Positions 48,859-59,141 are shown, counted from the stretch's first letter. The stretch is 64,000 nucleotides of DNA from Rhodopirellula baltica (GCA_002901265.1 PPHI01000073.1:62001-126000); one strand, 5' to 3'. Numbers and translations are program-made. The notes: generated by a model not told the origin, from the letters alone.

Positions 48859-51761
48859 TTGCAAAGTACCTCGTCCAGGTTCAGCAGGACGGTTGCGACC
48901 GAGATGAATCCGGCCGGATCTTGGGAAGACGAATTGGCGTAGCTTAGTTCCAGCAACGCTTGCAATTCCTGATTGTTAGGGACACGACATGTCGCCAAAC
49001 GGAATCCATGACGAAGCTTTGTCTCTAAGTCACCTTCGTGGCGATTCATTCGTTCGGCAAAGGCGTTTGCGGCTTCGACAAACGTCGTGTCGTTCAGCGT
49101 CATCAATGCTTGTGTCGGCGAATTTGACGGTAGCCGACGTACCGAACAGAACTCTCGCGACGGCGCGTCGAACGATGCCATGATGGGATACGGAATCGTT
49201 CGCTTCATGTACGTGTACAGCGTGCGACGGTAGCGATCCGGATCAGAGTTTTCCGGGGTGCGCCAACGATCGCCCGCGTTGAAGGGGTTCCAAATCCCGG
49301 TCGGGATCGGCGGATGCACCGGTGGACCGTCCAGCGTTTCGCTCAGTAATCCAGCAATCGCTAACGCCTGGTCGCGAATCGTTTCTGCCGGCAAACGGGT
49401 ACGAGGCCCGCGAGACAGCCATCGGTTAGACGGATCAATGGCCAGCTTGGCTTCGCTAGCCGCCGATGATTGACGGTAAACGCTGCTGATCAAGATCTCA
49501 CGCAGCAACTGTTTGACGCTCCAGTCCATTTCAAACTGGAATCTGTATGCCAAATCGTCGAGCAGTTCGGGATGCGTCGGGCTTTCACCAGCGATCCCAA
49601 AATCCTCTTCCGTTGCCACCAGGCCCACTCCAAAAATCCGTGACCAGACACGATTGACTGCGACGCGGGCGGTCAACGGGTTTTGAGGGCCAACGATCCA
49701 GTTGGCGAGGTCCAACCGTGACGCATCCTGATTATCGGCGCTAACACGTTCAAGATCGGGTAAAAAACCAGGTGTACCGGGCGAGACGGGATCCGTCTTG
49801 GTCAGCTGATTCCCGCGATCAAACACAAAAGACGGTCGTTTTAGTTTCTCAGGACGTTCCGACATGACGGGTGTGCTCGTCGACCTGATCCGCCGACGTT
49901 GACCATTGAGTTGGTCGAGTTCCTTTTGAATGGCTTCGACCTTGGAAAGCCAGTCGGTCCAAGCGGGGTCGCTGCTAAGTTGTACGTACCCGCGGTGTGC
50001 GACCAATGGAAAGGCACCTGTTTCGACACCATTAAACGTCAAGCTGATTTCCAACCGCTCGCCTGCTGAAACCTCTGTCGGTTGTTCCAAAACAAACGTG
50101 GTTTTTCTTGGGTAGTGAATCCGGGAGTAGGGCCCCGCACCATTTCTGGTTTTGGAATTCAAACTGTCGTTCGGGTTCAGAATCGGGTGGGATTCATCGG
50201 CCGCAACACGGGCAAATTTGAGCGGTCGCTTCGCGCCATCGCTATTGATCACGGAAGCTTCGAAAAAGCTAATGAGGTAGCCCCATTCGGAATGAGCTTT
50301 TGCGCGTTCGGTGTCCTTGGGCAAGCCCGTGAATTGGACTGCGGTCAACATGCCGTCGTCGTGCAGCGTGCCTTCTAAAACCACTTTGGTGTTCTTCGCC
50401 ACTGTGCCTACAGTTTGATAGCCGCTGTGTTGATAGCCGGCCTGTTCAGCGATTGTCGCAACGTCAGCTTTGGTTGAATTGTTGGTGGTCGCTTCCGACA
50501 CATTCCAGGGTTGCCATTGATGATCGATCCCCGCGGCACCTTGGGTCAGTTCCCAGATCTGCCGCTCTTTGGCTTCGATTTGGCGGTCGAGTTCCAACGC
50601 TTGCTGGAAGTCATCTGGATCGAGCGGAAAGGCGAAGTTAGGAGCATCATTTCCGAGGTCACTATCGACGCTGTTATTAAAGAACGCGAGGAACTGATAG
50701 TACTCGTCGTGCTCAATCGGATCGTAGGGATGCGAGTGGCATTGGACACAGCCAAACGAGAGTCCCATCCAGGTTTGCCAGGTCGTATTCACCCGATCCA
50801 TGACCGCTTCGGTGCGAAAGGTTTCGTCGTCCGTTCCGCCTTCCTCGTTCGTCTGGGTGCTGCGATGGCAAGCGGTTGCAAGCAGGTCATCAAGCGTACG
50901 CTGATCGATTAGATCGCCGGCTAACTGTTTGACGGTGAATTGGTCATACGGCAGGTCTCGATTGAACGCGCGAACGACCCAGTCACGGTATTGCCAGATG
51001 TTGCGGCGGCTGTCGAGTCCCAAACCTCGTGAATCGGCATAGCGGACAACGTCCAACCAAACGCTCGCCCATCGTTGGCCGAATCCTGGTGAAGCCAACA
51101 AACGGTCGAGAGCTTCTCCAAAAGCCGCTTCACCTGATCGTTGAACCTGCCGCTTAAACAAATCGACTTCGTCAATCGTGGGTGGCAACCCCGTCAGGTC
51201 CAGTGCTACACGGCGAAACCAACGCGTCGCATCGGCTTCATCATTCGGTTCCAAGCCCGCGTCACGCATCTTAGCCAAAACGAATTTGTCCAGGCGGCCT
51301 CTGCTGAACGCGTCGTCGTTCAACACCGGTACCGTACGTGCACGCAGTTCCTCGTAAGACCAATGTTTGCCCCACTTTGCCCCGGCATCGATCCATCGCC
51401 TTAAGACGTCGATCTCTTCTTCGGTAAGCGCACGCCCATGTTCCGGCGGTGGCATCCTGGATTCGTCATCATCATCCAGCAGTACTCGGTCGATGATCGC
51501 CGAAGCATCACTGTCGCCAGGCTCGACGACGTATGACACGCTGTCTTCGTAGACAAAACTAAGATCACCAGCTTGTTTGACGCCGCCGTGACAGGCAACA
51601 CAGTGCTCATTGAACAGTGGTCTCACATCACGATTGAAATCGATAGTGGCTTCCGCTGAGGAGTCAACTGCGTCATCCACCGACTGGGCAGAACAAAGCG
51701 GACTTGTCCCAATTCCAATCACCGCAATCGTGATCAGAACTTGAGGGAGCATGGGCTGCAT
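48855..51761 (-). CDS. PSD1 and planctomycete cytochrome C domain protein (DUF1549/DUF1553)
   Basis: A 968-residue exported protein. Signal peptide MLPQVLITIAVIGIGTSPLC; then the planctomycete cytochrome C domain with heme motif CVACH and a typical RPLFNEHC lead, and SRMPPPE with the Met ligand position. DUF1549 follows (from about 160; WFRRVALDLTGLPP), a spacer of about 250 residues with a beta-sandwich look (VVLEGTLHDDGMLTAVQFTG), and DUF1553 (RVAVNRVWSRIFGVGLV; PAETIRDQAL; SPTQALMTLND). It ends by overlapping the start of the DUF1501 gene. The ATG at 51761 is chosen because it precedes the signal peptide closely; earlier Cys-rich residues look non-coding. Confidence 0.93.
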   Translation of the reverse strand: MQPMLPQVLITIAVIGIGTSPLCSAQSVDDAVDSSAEATIDFNRDVRPLFNEHCVACHGGVKQAGDLSFVYEDSVSYVVEPGDSDASAIIDRVLLDDDDESRMPPPEHGRALTEEEIDVLRRWIDAGAKWGKHWSYEELRARTVPVLNDDAFSRGRLDKFVLAKMRDAGLEPNDEADATRWFRRVALDLTGLPPTIDEVDLFKRQVQRSGEAAFGEALDRLLASPGFGQRWASVWLDVVRYADSRGLGLDSRRNIWQYRDWVVRAFNRDLPYDQFTVKQLAGDLIDQRTLDDLLATACHRSTQTNEEGGTDDETFRTEAVMDRVNTTWQTWMGLSFGCVQCHSHPYDPIEHDEYYQFLAFFNNSVDSDLGNDAPNFAFPLDPDDFQQALELDRQIEAKERQIWELTQGAAGIDHQWQPWNVSEATTNNSTKADVATIAEQAGYQHSGYQTVGTVAKNTKVVLEGTLHDDGMLTAVQFTGLPKDTERAKAHSEWGYLISFFEASVINSDGAKRPLKFARVAADESHPILNPNDSLNSKTRNGAGPYSRIHYPRKTTFVLEQPTEVSAGERLEISLTFNGVETGAFPLVAHRGYVQLSSDPAWTDWLSKVEAIQKELDQLNGQRRRIRSTSTPVMSERPEKLKRPSFVFDRGNQLTKTDPVSPGTPGFLPDLERVSADNQDASRLDLANWIVGPQNPLTARVAVNRVWSRIFGVGLVATEEDFGIAGESPTHPELLDDLAYRFQFEMDWSVKQLLREILISSVYRQSSAASEAKLAIDPSNRWLSRGPRTRLPAETIRDQALAIAGLLSETLDGPPVHPPIPTGIWNPFNAGDRWRTPENSDPDRYRRTLYTYMKRTIPYPIMASFDAPSREFCSVRRLPSNSPTQALMTLNDTTFVEAANAFAERMNRHEGDLETKLRHGFRLATCRVPNNQELQALLELSYANSSSQDPAGFISVATVLLNLDEVLCK

Positions 51762-52315
51762 GTTGGATACTCTGGCTACGTCCTCGCGACAAAACGGGCA
51801 GCGGATTTGCTGCACTGCAGGCCGTCTATGGTAACGGAAACACCGCAACCATCCAATTCATGGGAGCTCCTTCACCGTTACGGCAAACCGCTCGATAACG
51901 CTGCCTAAGTTGTTCGACAGCACTATCTCCCCCACGCCGCCACGACTGGTTCCGGAACGCGAGGGCGTTCAACTTGCGTGGCAATCCTCACCCCAAAACT
52001 GCGTCAACTCTTAACAAATTGAAGGCGACTTGGCGCCAATGACGCAATTTTTTGCAGACTCGCGAAACTTTTTAGCTGGGGGATCGCTAAGTTCTGTTGC
52101 AGGCAAATTACCGTAATTTCCGGGCAAATTAGCAAGTACAAATCGCATTTATCGCCAGACCGTTCGCGAATGCGACGAGAATTACCATTGCGAGTGCTTG
52201 ACGCGGCCAAATCCATCGTTGAGACTCAATTGGTTGGTGGCGGCCCACCCCCTTGCAGTTGGTGCGACGGAAGGTCGCCGATTCTCATTCTCGTTTTCGG
52301 TTGGTTTGTTAAATC
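51762..52315. other. 554-bp divergent region upstream of the small lipoprotein gene
   Basis: Very A/T-rich from about 52000. It holds GAAACTTTTTAGC at 52065-52077, similar to elements upstream of other genes, and the palindrome at 52105-52119. No gene or RNA recognised; promoters for both directions are expected here. Confidence 0.5.
52105..52119. promoter_or_regulatory. AAATTAC-C-GTAATTT palindrome
   Basis: A perfect 7-bp inverted repeat around one base, with a second GGGCAAATTAGC a few bases on. Its size fits a dimeric regulator's operator; about 200 bp before the lipoprotein start. Confidence 0.4.
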
Positions 52316-52510
52316 ATGACCTTCAAATTTTCGTTCTCGGTTCTCGCATTGGTCTTCGCGGGTCTGCTTTCGATCTCAGGTTGCACTCAGAGCGGTGGCG
52401 AAGCTGAGTTCACCGAATCCGCAGCACCGACGGAAGAAGAACTCGCAGAAGCCAAGGCTTACGAAGAAGCAATTAACGCCGCGGCCCAGAGCACAGCGAG
52501 TCAGCGTTAA
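52316..52510 (+). CDS. small lipoprotein
   Basis: A 64-residue protein: signal sequence with hydrophobic core (FSVLALVFAGLL) and lipobox SISGC, then a short acidic mature part of about 42 residues (EEELAEAKAYEEAINA). It is the kind of tiny lipoprotein seen next to DUF1559 genes in planctomycetes; here a DUF1559 gene follows 260 bp later. Function unknown. Confidence 0.8.
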   Translation: MTFKFSFSVLALVFAGLLSISGCTQSGGEAEFTESAAPTEEELAEAKAYEEAINAAAQSTASQR

Positions 52511-52772
52511 TTCGGAATCGCTTCACGTCCCCACTCTGATCGTCATGCGGGGCAATCGGTGCGATTCAAATCGAACGGCACCCACGCAGCGTCGTCGGAT
52601 AGAGGAATTCGTCGGAACGGTCATTCCATTTCGACTGCCTACTCCAAGAAATCTGTCATAAACACCTTTTCCAACCGTCCGTATGGAGCCGATTCTTACT
52701 CAAGGAGGAATTAGCGTCGGCAATCTTTTCCGTGTCCTTGTTTGGGAAACCAGTTTTTTTAAGGAGCGTTTT

Positions 52773-54038
52773 ATGGTTGTGACTCGTCATCGGCGAGGGG
52801 GTTTCACCCTTGTCGAGCTCTTGGTGGTAATTGCCATCATTGGAATTCTGGTGGGCCTGTTATTGCCCGCCGTTCAGGCTGCACGCGAGGCGGCCCGTCG
52901 CATGAGTTGTAGCAACAACTGCAAGCAGATCGGGTTGGCTTTGCATAATTATCACTCTGCCTATAAACGGCTGCCCATGAACGCGGGCGGTACGTACAAC
53001 ACGGGCAGTGGTGGCGACTACAACAACTCGCTCTGGCTGAGTTGGATGGTCGGGATTTTGCCGTTTATCGAGCAACAGGGTTTGTGGGACCAGATCAGCA
53101 ATCCTTTGAACGTCAATCGTGACGGAGCGATTCGTACTGACAATGGTTTGCAACCCTACGCGGCGATGGGTCCCGTGCCTTGGCATGAGAACTACCAGCC
53201 GTGGCTGACGCAGGTTCCGGCATACCGTTGCCCAAGTGACGCAACGGTTGCTACGCCCGCGCGTGTTGCATTCACCAACTACTCGGCTTGCATCGGCGAT
53301 GCAATTTTCGAGCAGCAACACGGTGGTGTGAACGACCAGGGTGTTCCACAAACAGATGGTACCTGGGGTGACGAAGCAGGTGCGCGTTGGGCACGCGGCG
53401 TATTCCGCGCCCGGCACTTCACTCGCTTCCGTGACATCAAGGACGGTTTGTCGAACACGATCGCTTGCGGCGAAAACGTCGTGGGTGACCGGACTCAACT
53501 TGCCGCTGGTACGGTAATCGTCCGTAAAGACGATGTTTGGAACCTGCCGCCTGCTCAAGGTCTTCAGTTCATGGATCCTGAGCGTCCGAAGTATGTCAAC
53601 ACCGACCAAAACAACGGTGGTTTGCCACCTTGTACCGGTTGCTGTGGTGACGGAATGGGGCCAAACCCATGTTACGACGAAGCGGCAAACCACCAACGTG
53701 GACGTCGCTGGTCGGATGGTCGTCCTATGTTTAGCGTCTTTACCACAATTACGCCCCCCAACAGCTACAACATGCAGCGTTGGCACGGTGGTGGTGGCGT
53801 TCACTGTGCGTCGAGCTTCCACCAAGGTGGTTGCCACGTCATCATGGCCGATGGTTCGGTTCAGTTCATGACCGACTCCGTTGATTCGGGTGACCAAAAC
53901 CACGTTCCTTACGGTCGTGATAACAACGACGGTCGAGGCGCGAACGGTGGTGCAGGACGTGAAAGTCCTTATGGTTTGTGGGGTGCTTTGGGTACCAAGG
54001 CTTCGTCGGAAACGATCGACGAATCGCTGAACCAATAG
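52773..54038 (+). CDS. DUF1559 (pilin-like) protein
   Basis: A 421-residue planctomycete protein with a type IV pilin-like N-terminus, RRGGFTLVELLVVIAIIGIL, so it is probably processed by a prepilin peptidase at Gly-Phe. Helix 1 continues with LLPAVQAAREAARRMSCSNN. The large C-terminal domain includes NYHSAYKRLP, a Cys-rich patch (CTGCCGDGMGPNPC) and, near the end, FHQGGCHVIMADGSVQF, a family hallmark. Start is ATG at 52773, with AAGGAG 8 bp upstream; an earlier ATG at 52683 is rejected. Followed by a strong terminator, so probably monocistronic. Role unclear, likely surface or periplasmic. Confidence 0.95.
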   Translation: MVVTRHRRGGFTLVELLVVIAIIGILVGLLLPAVQAAREAARRMSCSNNCKQIGLALHNYHSAYKRLPMNAGGTYNTGSGGDYNNSLWLSWMVGILPFIEQQGLWDQISNPLNVNRDGAIRTDNGLQPYAAMGPVPWHENYQPWLTQVPAYRCPSDATVATPARVAFTNYSACIGDAIFEQQHGGVNDQGVPQTDGTWGDEAGARWARGVFRARHFTRFRDIKDGLSNTIACGENVVGDRTQLAAGTVIVRKDDVWNLPPAQGLQFMDPERPKYVNTDQNNGGLPPCTGCCGDGMGPNPCYDEAANHQRGRRWSDGRPMFSVFTTITPPNSYNMQRWHGGGGVHCASSFHQGGCHVIMADGSVQFMTDSVDSGDQNHVPYGRDNNDGRGANGGAGRESPYGLWGALGTKASSETIDESLNQ

Positions 54039-54070
54039 CGTTCGTTCTCGTTTGCTAAATGTGAATCCCG

Positions 54071-54110
54071 TTGCGGGTGTGATTCTACGATCACGCCCGC
54101 AATTTTTTTT
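54071..54110 (+). terminator. intrinsic terminator of the DUF1559 gene
   Basis: A 13-bp stem (54071-54083 with 54090-54102, one G-T wobble), 6-nt loop and T8 tract. It begins 33 bp after the stop codon. Textbook form. Confidence 0.95.
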
Positions 54111-54202
54111 GCTTTCGACGTTTGCGAGCACCGGACTCGCGCACCGCTTCCTACGACGATGTGAATCTGCGCTAAAATGGGATCGGTGAGAGGAATTCGC
54201 AA

Positions 54203-57200
54203 ATGCCTGCCCACATCGACTCCGAAATGTACTCGTCGAATAACGCATCATCTCTTTCTCGTCGTCCAACCTTCCTGTCGCCAGCCCGAGTGTTTCAATG
54301 CCTTTGTTTGGGGATTCTTCTTACACAGTTGGGATGTCATTCTGAATCCGCCGTTCAAAACTCAAATTCATCCATAGAATCTTCAGAAAAGAATCTCAAC
54401 ATCCCATCACAAAGCGGCCCAGAAGCGAAGACGCCTTCCATTGCTGAGATCGAACACCCGCAAGAAGCGAAGGGAGAATTAAGTCGAGAAGAAAGAATCG
54501 ACCGCGCGATTTCGCTATCAAACGCCAATCAGCTCAAGGCAGCAGAATCACAACTCGAACAGCTTCTGCTACTTGATCCTGACGATGCGGAAGTCATCTT
54601 CCGCTTGGCAAACCTGAAAGCGCAACAGGGCAATCTGGATGCGGGTGTCGAACTGCTCGATGCAATTCCATCGAGTCATCCTCAAGCCGGTCTCGCGGCA
54701 ATCGGTCAATCAGCCGATTGGTGCATGGATTTACAACGGTACCAGGATGCCGAAAACCGGTACCGCAAAGTTCTGCAGTTGGCCGGCGATGTTCCAGTCG
54801 TCCATCGGCAACTCGCTCACCTGTACAACCGGCAGGGACGACGGCACGAAGCTGCCGTTCACTTGCGTACGCTTTGCCGCCTAGGCAACATTCAGGAGCG
54901 GGAACTGCATTCGCTGTTCGTCCTCGGCCATGCGATATTTGATGACCCAAACGCACCCGCGGAAATGCAGACAGGACGCGACGCGCAGCCGTTTTATCCG
55001 ATCGGTCCCGCGGCCACCGCACGCATGCTTTACACCGCGAATCGTCATGTCGAAGCCCTCGAAGCACTTGAAGAATCCGTCCACGCTGGGTTCGAACCCC
55101 CGTCAATTGTTGCATTCTATGGATTGCTCTGCGTCGAAGCCCAATCGACAGAACGATTCGGTTGGTGGCTGAGCCACATCGGACCAGAAACAAAGGAATT
55201 TGCCGAGTACTGGGCTGCGATTGGAGCCTATCTCGTCTCCGAAGGTCGCTATCAAGAAGCGGTCCGCGCGTTGGGTGAAGCATTGCGCCGGGACCCGACC
55301 AACATTGGCGCCATGCGTCGAATCAACCAATCACTAGAAGCACTCGGAGAAACCGAACTCGCCGAGCGATGGATCAGTCGTTTCGACGTTCAACGCGATG
55401 TGGTTTCGGCTAGCAACCAAGCCACCGATTCAACCCAATTGAGCCCGGAGGCGTACGAAACAATTGCGGACGGACTGGATCAACTTGAACGCCCACTCGA
55501 AGCAGTCACCTGGCGGTTGTTTGGCGCATTTCGACGCAACGCACCAAAGCAAGAGGTCGAATCGCTCAACCAACAACGTACAGCTTTGCTTAAATCCCCC
55601 GAAGCGTTTCCAGATCCGCAAGAATGTGTTTGCAACATCGATATTGATTCGTATCCGATGGCGTATCTTGGTACCGCGATCGTCGCCGCAACGGAAACGT
55701 CTGAAGAGCGAGACGCAGAAGACTATCAGCGGCCACGTTTTAAAAATGTCGCCAGCGAAGTAGGGCTTGAACACACCTACGATGTCGCGAGCAAACCGCA
55801 GCCTTATCAGTTCGCACTCTATCAATCATTAGGCGGTGGCGTCGCCGTACTTGACTACGACTTGGATGGCGCAGTCGATTTATATTTCGCTCAAGGCGGT
55901 GCCGACCCGCCAGACTTCATGAGCGACTCATCCAACATCCTTTATCGCCATCAAGACACCGGTTTAGTCGATTGCACCCAAGCATCCCATCTGAGTGAAA
56001 CCCGCTACACCATCGGCGTTGGCAGCGGCGATTGGAACCAAGACGGCTTTCCGGATCTGGTGATTGCAAACATCGAACAAAAAGTCCTCTTGATCAACAA
56101 TGGCGATGGCACGTTCCACTCCACACCGTTCGGCGAAGACCCAACACAATCGATATTGACCAGTTCGATCGCGTTCGGAGATGTCACAGGAGACGCCCTG
56201 CCGGACTTGTATGCGGTTCACTACGTGAACGACCATGCGATGGTCGATAAACCGCTGATGGGCGACGACGGTAACGTACTGACAATCTCACCCGCGTCGT
56301 TTCGACCCGGTATCGACGTAATCAGTATCAACGACGGAAACGGCGGCTTCGAACATCAACCAATCAGCGAATCAGATTCTGTTGCCAGTACAGGCCTTGG
56401 CGTGGTGATTGCCGATTGGGACAACACCCCTGGCAATGAGGTATTTGTCGGCAACGATATCCGAGCGAACCAGCTTTGGAAGCTCCAAGGTGACACGCAT
56501 GATTGGGTCGACATCGCACCGATCTCCGGATGCGCGCTCGATGCGGCAGGCGTAGAGACGGCATCCATGGGAATCGCGGTCGCCGACTTTGATGGAAACG
56601 GCCAGCGTGATATCCACATCACGAACTTCTACCTCGAATCCGTCAGCCTGTTCATGAATCGTGGCGGCACATTCCAAGATCAATCGGTCAAGTATCGTCT
56701 ACAACGCGACAGTTCAAACGTGCTCGGGTTCGGATGCCAGGCAATCGACTATAACTTGGACGGCAGACCAGACTTGGCGATCACGAACGGAAATATCGAA
56801 ATCGCACCGGATGAACCACTTCAGCAACCTCCCCAATTTTTCGTCAACCTAGGCGGCCAGTTCCGTTTGGCGGATGTCGACGACGCTACAGGTTATTTCG
56901 CCGGCAAGTATCTGGGACGTAGCCTTGCGCGGCTTGATTTCAATGCCGATGGACGCCAAGACATCGTCGTTTCCCATATTGGGTCACCTTCCGCCCTGTT
57001 GATTAACGAAACGGAAACACGCAATCACTGGTTAAACGTCGAACTAACCGGCACCGCTTCCGAACGCGATGCGATTGGCGCGCAAGTTGAGATCCGGGTT
57101 GGCCAGGAAGTTCTGACGAATTGGATCGTTGGTGGCGACGGATACCTTTGCCACAATCAATCGATGGTGCCATTCGGGCTAGGTAAAAATCAAGAACCCG

Positions 57201-57337
57201 TGCAAGTCACTGTCACTTGGCCAAGCGGAGTTCGACAGATCTTTGACGCGATTGCGGTCGATCAAGCGGTTCGCTTCATCGAAGGACAAACTGAACCCGC
57301 GACGAGCACGCGAATTGAAAGTGCGGTCAATCGTTAG
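54203..57337 (+). CDS. TPR, FG-GAP/VCBS and ASPIC/UnbV lipoprotein
   Basis: A 1,044-residue exported lipoprotein. Signal with LTQLGC lipobox (Cys about residue 45), then a Ser/Asn-rich linker, a TPR region (about 90-480; for example AESQLEQLLLLDPDDAEVIF and AVRALGEALRRDPTNIGAMR), then FG-GAP/VCBS repeats (DLDGAVDLYFAQGG; DWNQDGFPDLVIAN; DGNGQRDIHITNF; NLDGRPDLAITN; NADGRQDIVVSH), and a C-terminal ASPIC/UnbV domain (HWLNVELTGTASERDAIGAQ; VTWPSGVRQ). This is the CRTAC1-like set, likely a beta-propeller with calcium loops on the cell surface. ATG at 54203 has AGAGGA ahead of it. Its stop overlaps the convergent cytochrome gene by 11 bp. Confidence 0.93.
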   Translation: MPAHIDSEMYSSNNASSLSRRPTFLSPARVFQCLCLGILLTQLGCHSESAVQNSNSSIESSEKNLNIPSQSGPEAKTPSIAEIEHPQEAKGELSREERIDRAISLSNANQLKAAESQLEQLLLLDPDDAEVIFRLANLKAQQGNLDAGVELLDAIPSSHPQAGLAAIGQSADWCMDLQRYQDAENRYRKVLQLAGDVPVVHRQLAHLYNRQGRRHEAAVHLRTLCRLGNIQERELHSLFVLGHAIFDDPNAPAEMQTGRDAQPFYPIGPAATARMLYTANRHVEALEALEESVHAGFEPPSIVAFYGLLCVEAQSTERFGWWLSHIGPETKEFAEYWAAIGAYLVSEGRYQEAVRALGEALRRDPTNIGAMRRINQSLEALGETELAERWISRFDVQRDVVSASNQATDSTQLSPEAYETIADGLDQLERPLEAVTWRLFGAFRRNAPKQEVESLNQQRTALLKSPEAFPDPQECVCNIDIDSYPMAYLGTAIVAATETSEERDAEDYQRPRFKNVASEVGLEHTYDVASKPQPYQFALYQSLGGGVAVLDYDLDGAVDLYFAQGGADPPDFMSDSSNILYRHQDTGLVDCTQASHLSETRYTIGVGSGDWNQDGFPDLVIANIEQKVLLINNGDGTFHSTPFGEDPTQSILTSSIAFGDVTGDALPDLYAVHYVNDHAMVDKPLMGDDGNVLTISPASFRPGIDVISINDGNGGFEHQPISESDSVASTGLGVVIADWDNTPGNEVFVGNDIRANQLWKLQGDTHDWVDIAPISGCALDAAGVETASMGIAVADFDGNGQRDIHITNFYLESVSLFMNRGGTFQDQSVKYRLQRDSSNVLGFGCQAIDYNLDGRPDLAITNGNIEIAPDEPLQQPPQFFVNLGGQFRLADVDDATGYFAGKYLGRSLARLDFNADGRQDIVVSHIGSPSALLINETETRNHWLNVELTGTASERDAIGAQVEIRVGQEVLTNWIVGGDGYLCHNQSMVPFGLGKNQEPVQVTVTWPSGVRQIFDAIAVDQAVRFIEGQTEPATSTRIESAVNR

Positions 57338-59141
57338 CGGCTTCTGCGACGTTTTGCAATCTCGTTTGATGCCTTACAGCCAAATCAGAATGGACGGCAG
57401 CCTGTTTTGTATCACCATTGCGTTCTAGCAAAGCAGCCAACAAGCGATGCGCGTCGATGTATGCCGGTGCGAGGTTGATGGCCCGTTGAAGTGACTGGAT
57501 CGCGTCGTTTGTCTGTCCTGTGTTCTGCTCGGCGATGGCAAGTTGAAAATGGTCATGTGGTTCTGATTGCAGCTGCGTGAGTTGCCGATAATGTTTGACC
57601 GCGGTTTTAAAATTTCCTTGGTCGTAGGCAAACTGTGCGAGCAAACGGAGCGATTCGATACGTGCCCTCGAGGATTTCGTTTCCGTTCGGACAATCTCGC
57701 TGGCAAGCTCCTTAGCGATTGCAACTTGATTTTGACTTCGTGCGAGCATCGCCAACACGGCAGTTGCCTCCGCGTCTGCTTTGCCTGCGTTTTTAACATT
57801 GATCAAAGCCTTTGCGGCTTCGAACCCGTAGTCGCGAAAATTGGCGTTTCCCGGCTGCTCCTGCATGACCTGAAACTTGGCGATCGCGGCACAGCGGTCC
57901 TGTTCGGTTGGCGATAGATGGGCAAGATCTAAAACCGCGGTTAATCCCGTCGCGATTTCGTCCTCATCGACTTTACCGCGATGAATTCCGATTTGGTGGT
58001 GAGTCAAAGCGGTGTGTGGGACTTCGGTGTCCTTACGTGGCATGTGACACTGTGTGCAATCATTGTTTGCCATCTCTAGGCGGCGATCATACGACTCACC
58101 ACAGGCTCCTTCGTCGTGACAACTGAGGCAGATATTGCGGTAGTGAAGAACCGTGTTCTCGGGGGTAACGGTGTGGTGTGGATCATGGCAAGTGATGCAG
58201 GTCAGACTTTCAGTTTGTTGGTAGCACTCGCTGGCATGCAGTTGCTCGACGTGGCCGACCACGCGCATCGAGTTGTCACCGAGTCTGTATTGGTAGTCGA
58301 CACGAAAATCGGTCAATCGAAGTCCCGGACGAAAATCCCATTCGTCTCGGTTGGAAACCAACGCTTTTCCGGCAGCCTGCAAATGGCATTGTTGGCAAAT
58401 CGACTCCGAGACTTCTCGAGGCAGTTTTGCAGGATTTACGATCGTAGAATCGGCACCGCTTGGCTTTTCTTCCTTGCGATAGCGTTCGGCATGAAGCTGT
58501 CCTGGTCCGTGACATCGCTCACAACCGATAGTGTGTTCCACAATTTCGAAGTCGCTGGGATTACGCTCCTTGCGGTCAATCGATCCTACGTGGCAGAAAA
58601 AACACTCCGACGTCAACTTTCGTCCGAAGCCGACATGGAAGGGCAGGTCGTAGCTAGGCGACATTTCCCAGCGTTTCGAATCCTTGTACCAGGAAATCGG
58701 TGATTGGCCGTAGAAGCCCTCATCGCGATAGACGTAACTTTTACCGTGTGCTCCAGATCCTACGGTGAAGACGATTTCTCGTTCGTTGGATGCGATCACC
58801 TTGTTCTCGGCTGACAATAACGACTCGCGATGAACTAACCGATCACCGCGGCGGAGGACTTCGTAGCGCGTTTGAGAAAGTTCATGGGTGAATGTTGCCG
58901 GCACTTGCTCTTTCTCTGGATCAACAACTTCCATCGATCGACTATGCAAGGTTTGCAAGTACGACTGATGCTCTGAGCGATGGCATTGTCGGCAAGCTTC
59001 CGTACCGATGTATTCCACATTAGCATCACTGTTCAACGGTGGCTTGCCGATTACAAGTCGATGTTCGGTACCGAACATCGTCAGAAAAGTCGCCATCCAT
59101 ACGAGTCGCAAATAACGCCGTGCGTTCGAATGCATCTCCAC
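57327..59141 (-). CDS. seven-heme cytochrome c with C-terminal TPRs
   Basis: A 604-residue exported protein. Seven CxxCH heme motifs: CRQCH, CFFCH, CERCH, CQQCH, CITCH, CLSCH and CTQCH, all in the first 370 residues. The spacing and the HDPHH and MPRKD context recall octaheme or NrfA-like multiheme folds. The last 230 residues are TPR-like helices (AKELASEIVRTETKSSRARI; FQLAIAEQNTGQTNDAIQSL). The N-terminus has a hydrophobic segment (RYLRLVWMATFLTMFG) that could be a signal or anchor. The gene is convergent with and overlaps the ASPIC gene. Likely electron transfer in the periplasm, with the TPRs for complex building. Start: first ATG in the frame. Confidence 0.93.
   Translation of the reverse strand: MEMHSNARRYLRLVWMATFLTMFGTEHRLVIGKPPLNSDANVEYIGTEACRQCHRSEHQSYLQTLHSRSMEVVDPEKEQVPATFTHELSQTRYEVLRRGDRLVHRESLLSAENKVIASNEREIVFTVGSGAHGKSYVYRDEGFYGQSPISWYKDSKRWEMSPSYDLPFHVGFGRKLTSECFFCHVGSIDRKERNPSDFEIVEHTIGCERCHGPGQLHAERYRKEEKPSGADSTIVNPAKLPREVSESICQQCHLQAAGKALVSNRDEWDFRPGLRLTDFRVDYQYRLGDNSMRVVGHVEQLHASECYQQTESLTCITCHDPHHTVTPENTVLHYRNICLSCHDEGACGESYDRRLEMANNDCTQCHMPRKDTEVPHTALTHHQIGIHRGKVDEDEIATGLTAVLDLAHLSPTEQDRCAAIAKFQVMQEQPGNANFRDYGFEAAKALINVKNAGKADAEATAVLAMLARSQNQVAIAKELASEIVRTETKSSRARIESLRLLAQFAYDQGNFKTAVKHYRQLTQLQSEPHDHFQLAIAEQNTGQTNDAIQSLQRAINLAPAYIDAHRLLAALLERNGDTKQAAVHSDLAVRHQTRLQNVAEAAND

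Noticed and set aside
52860-54269. 469-codon minus-strand frame across the DUF1559 gene
   Set aside because: Antisense shadow; Thr/Arg/Val-rich, no family and no start signal.
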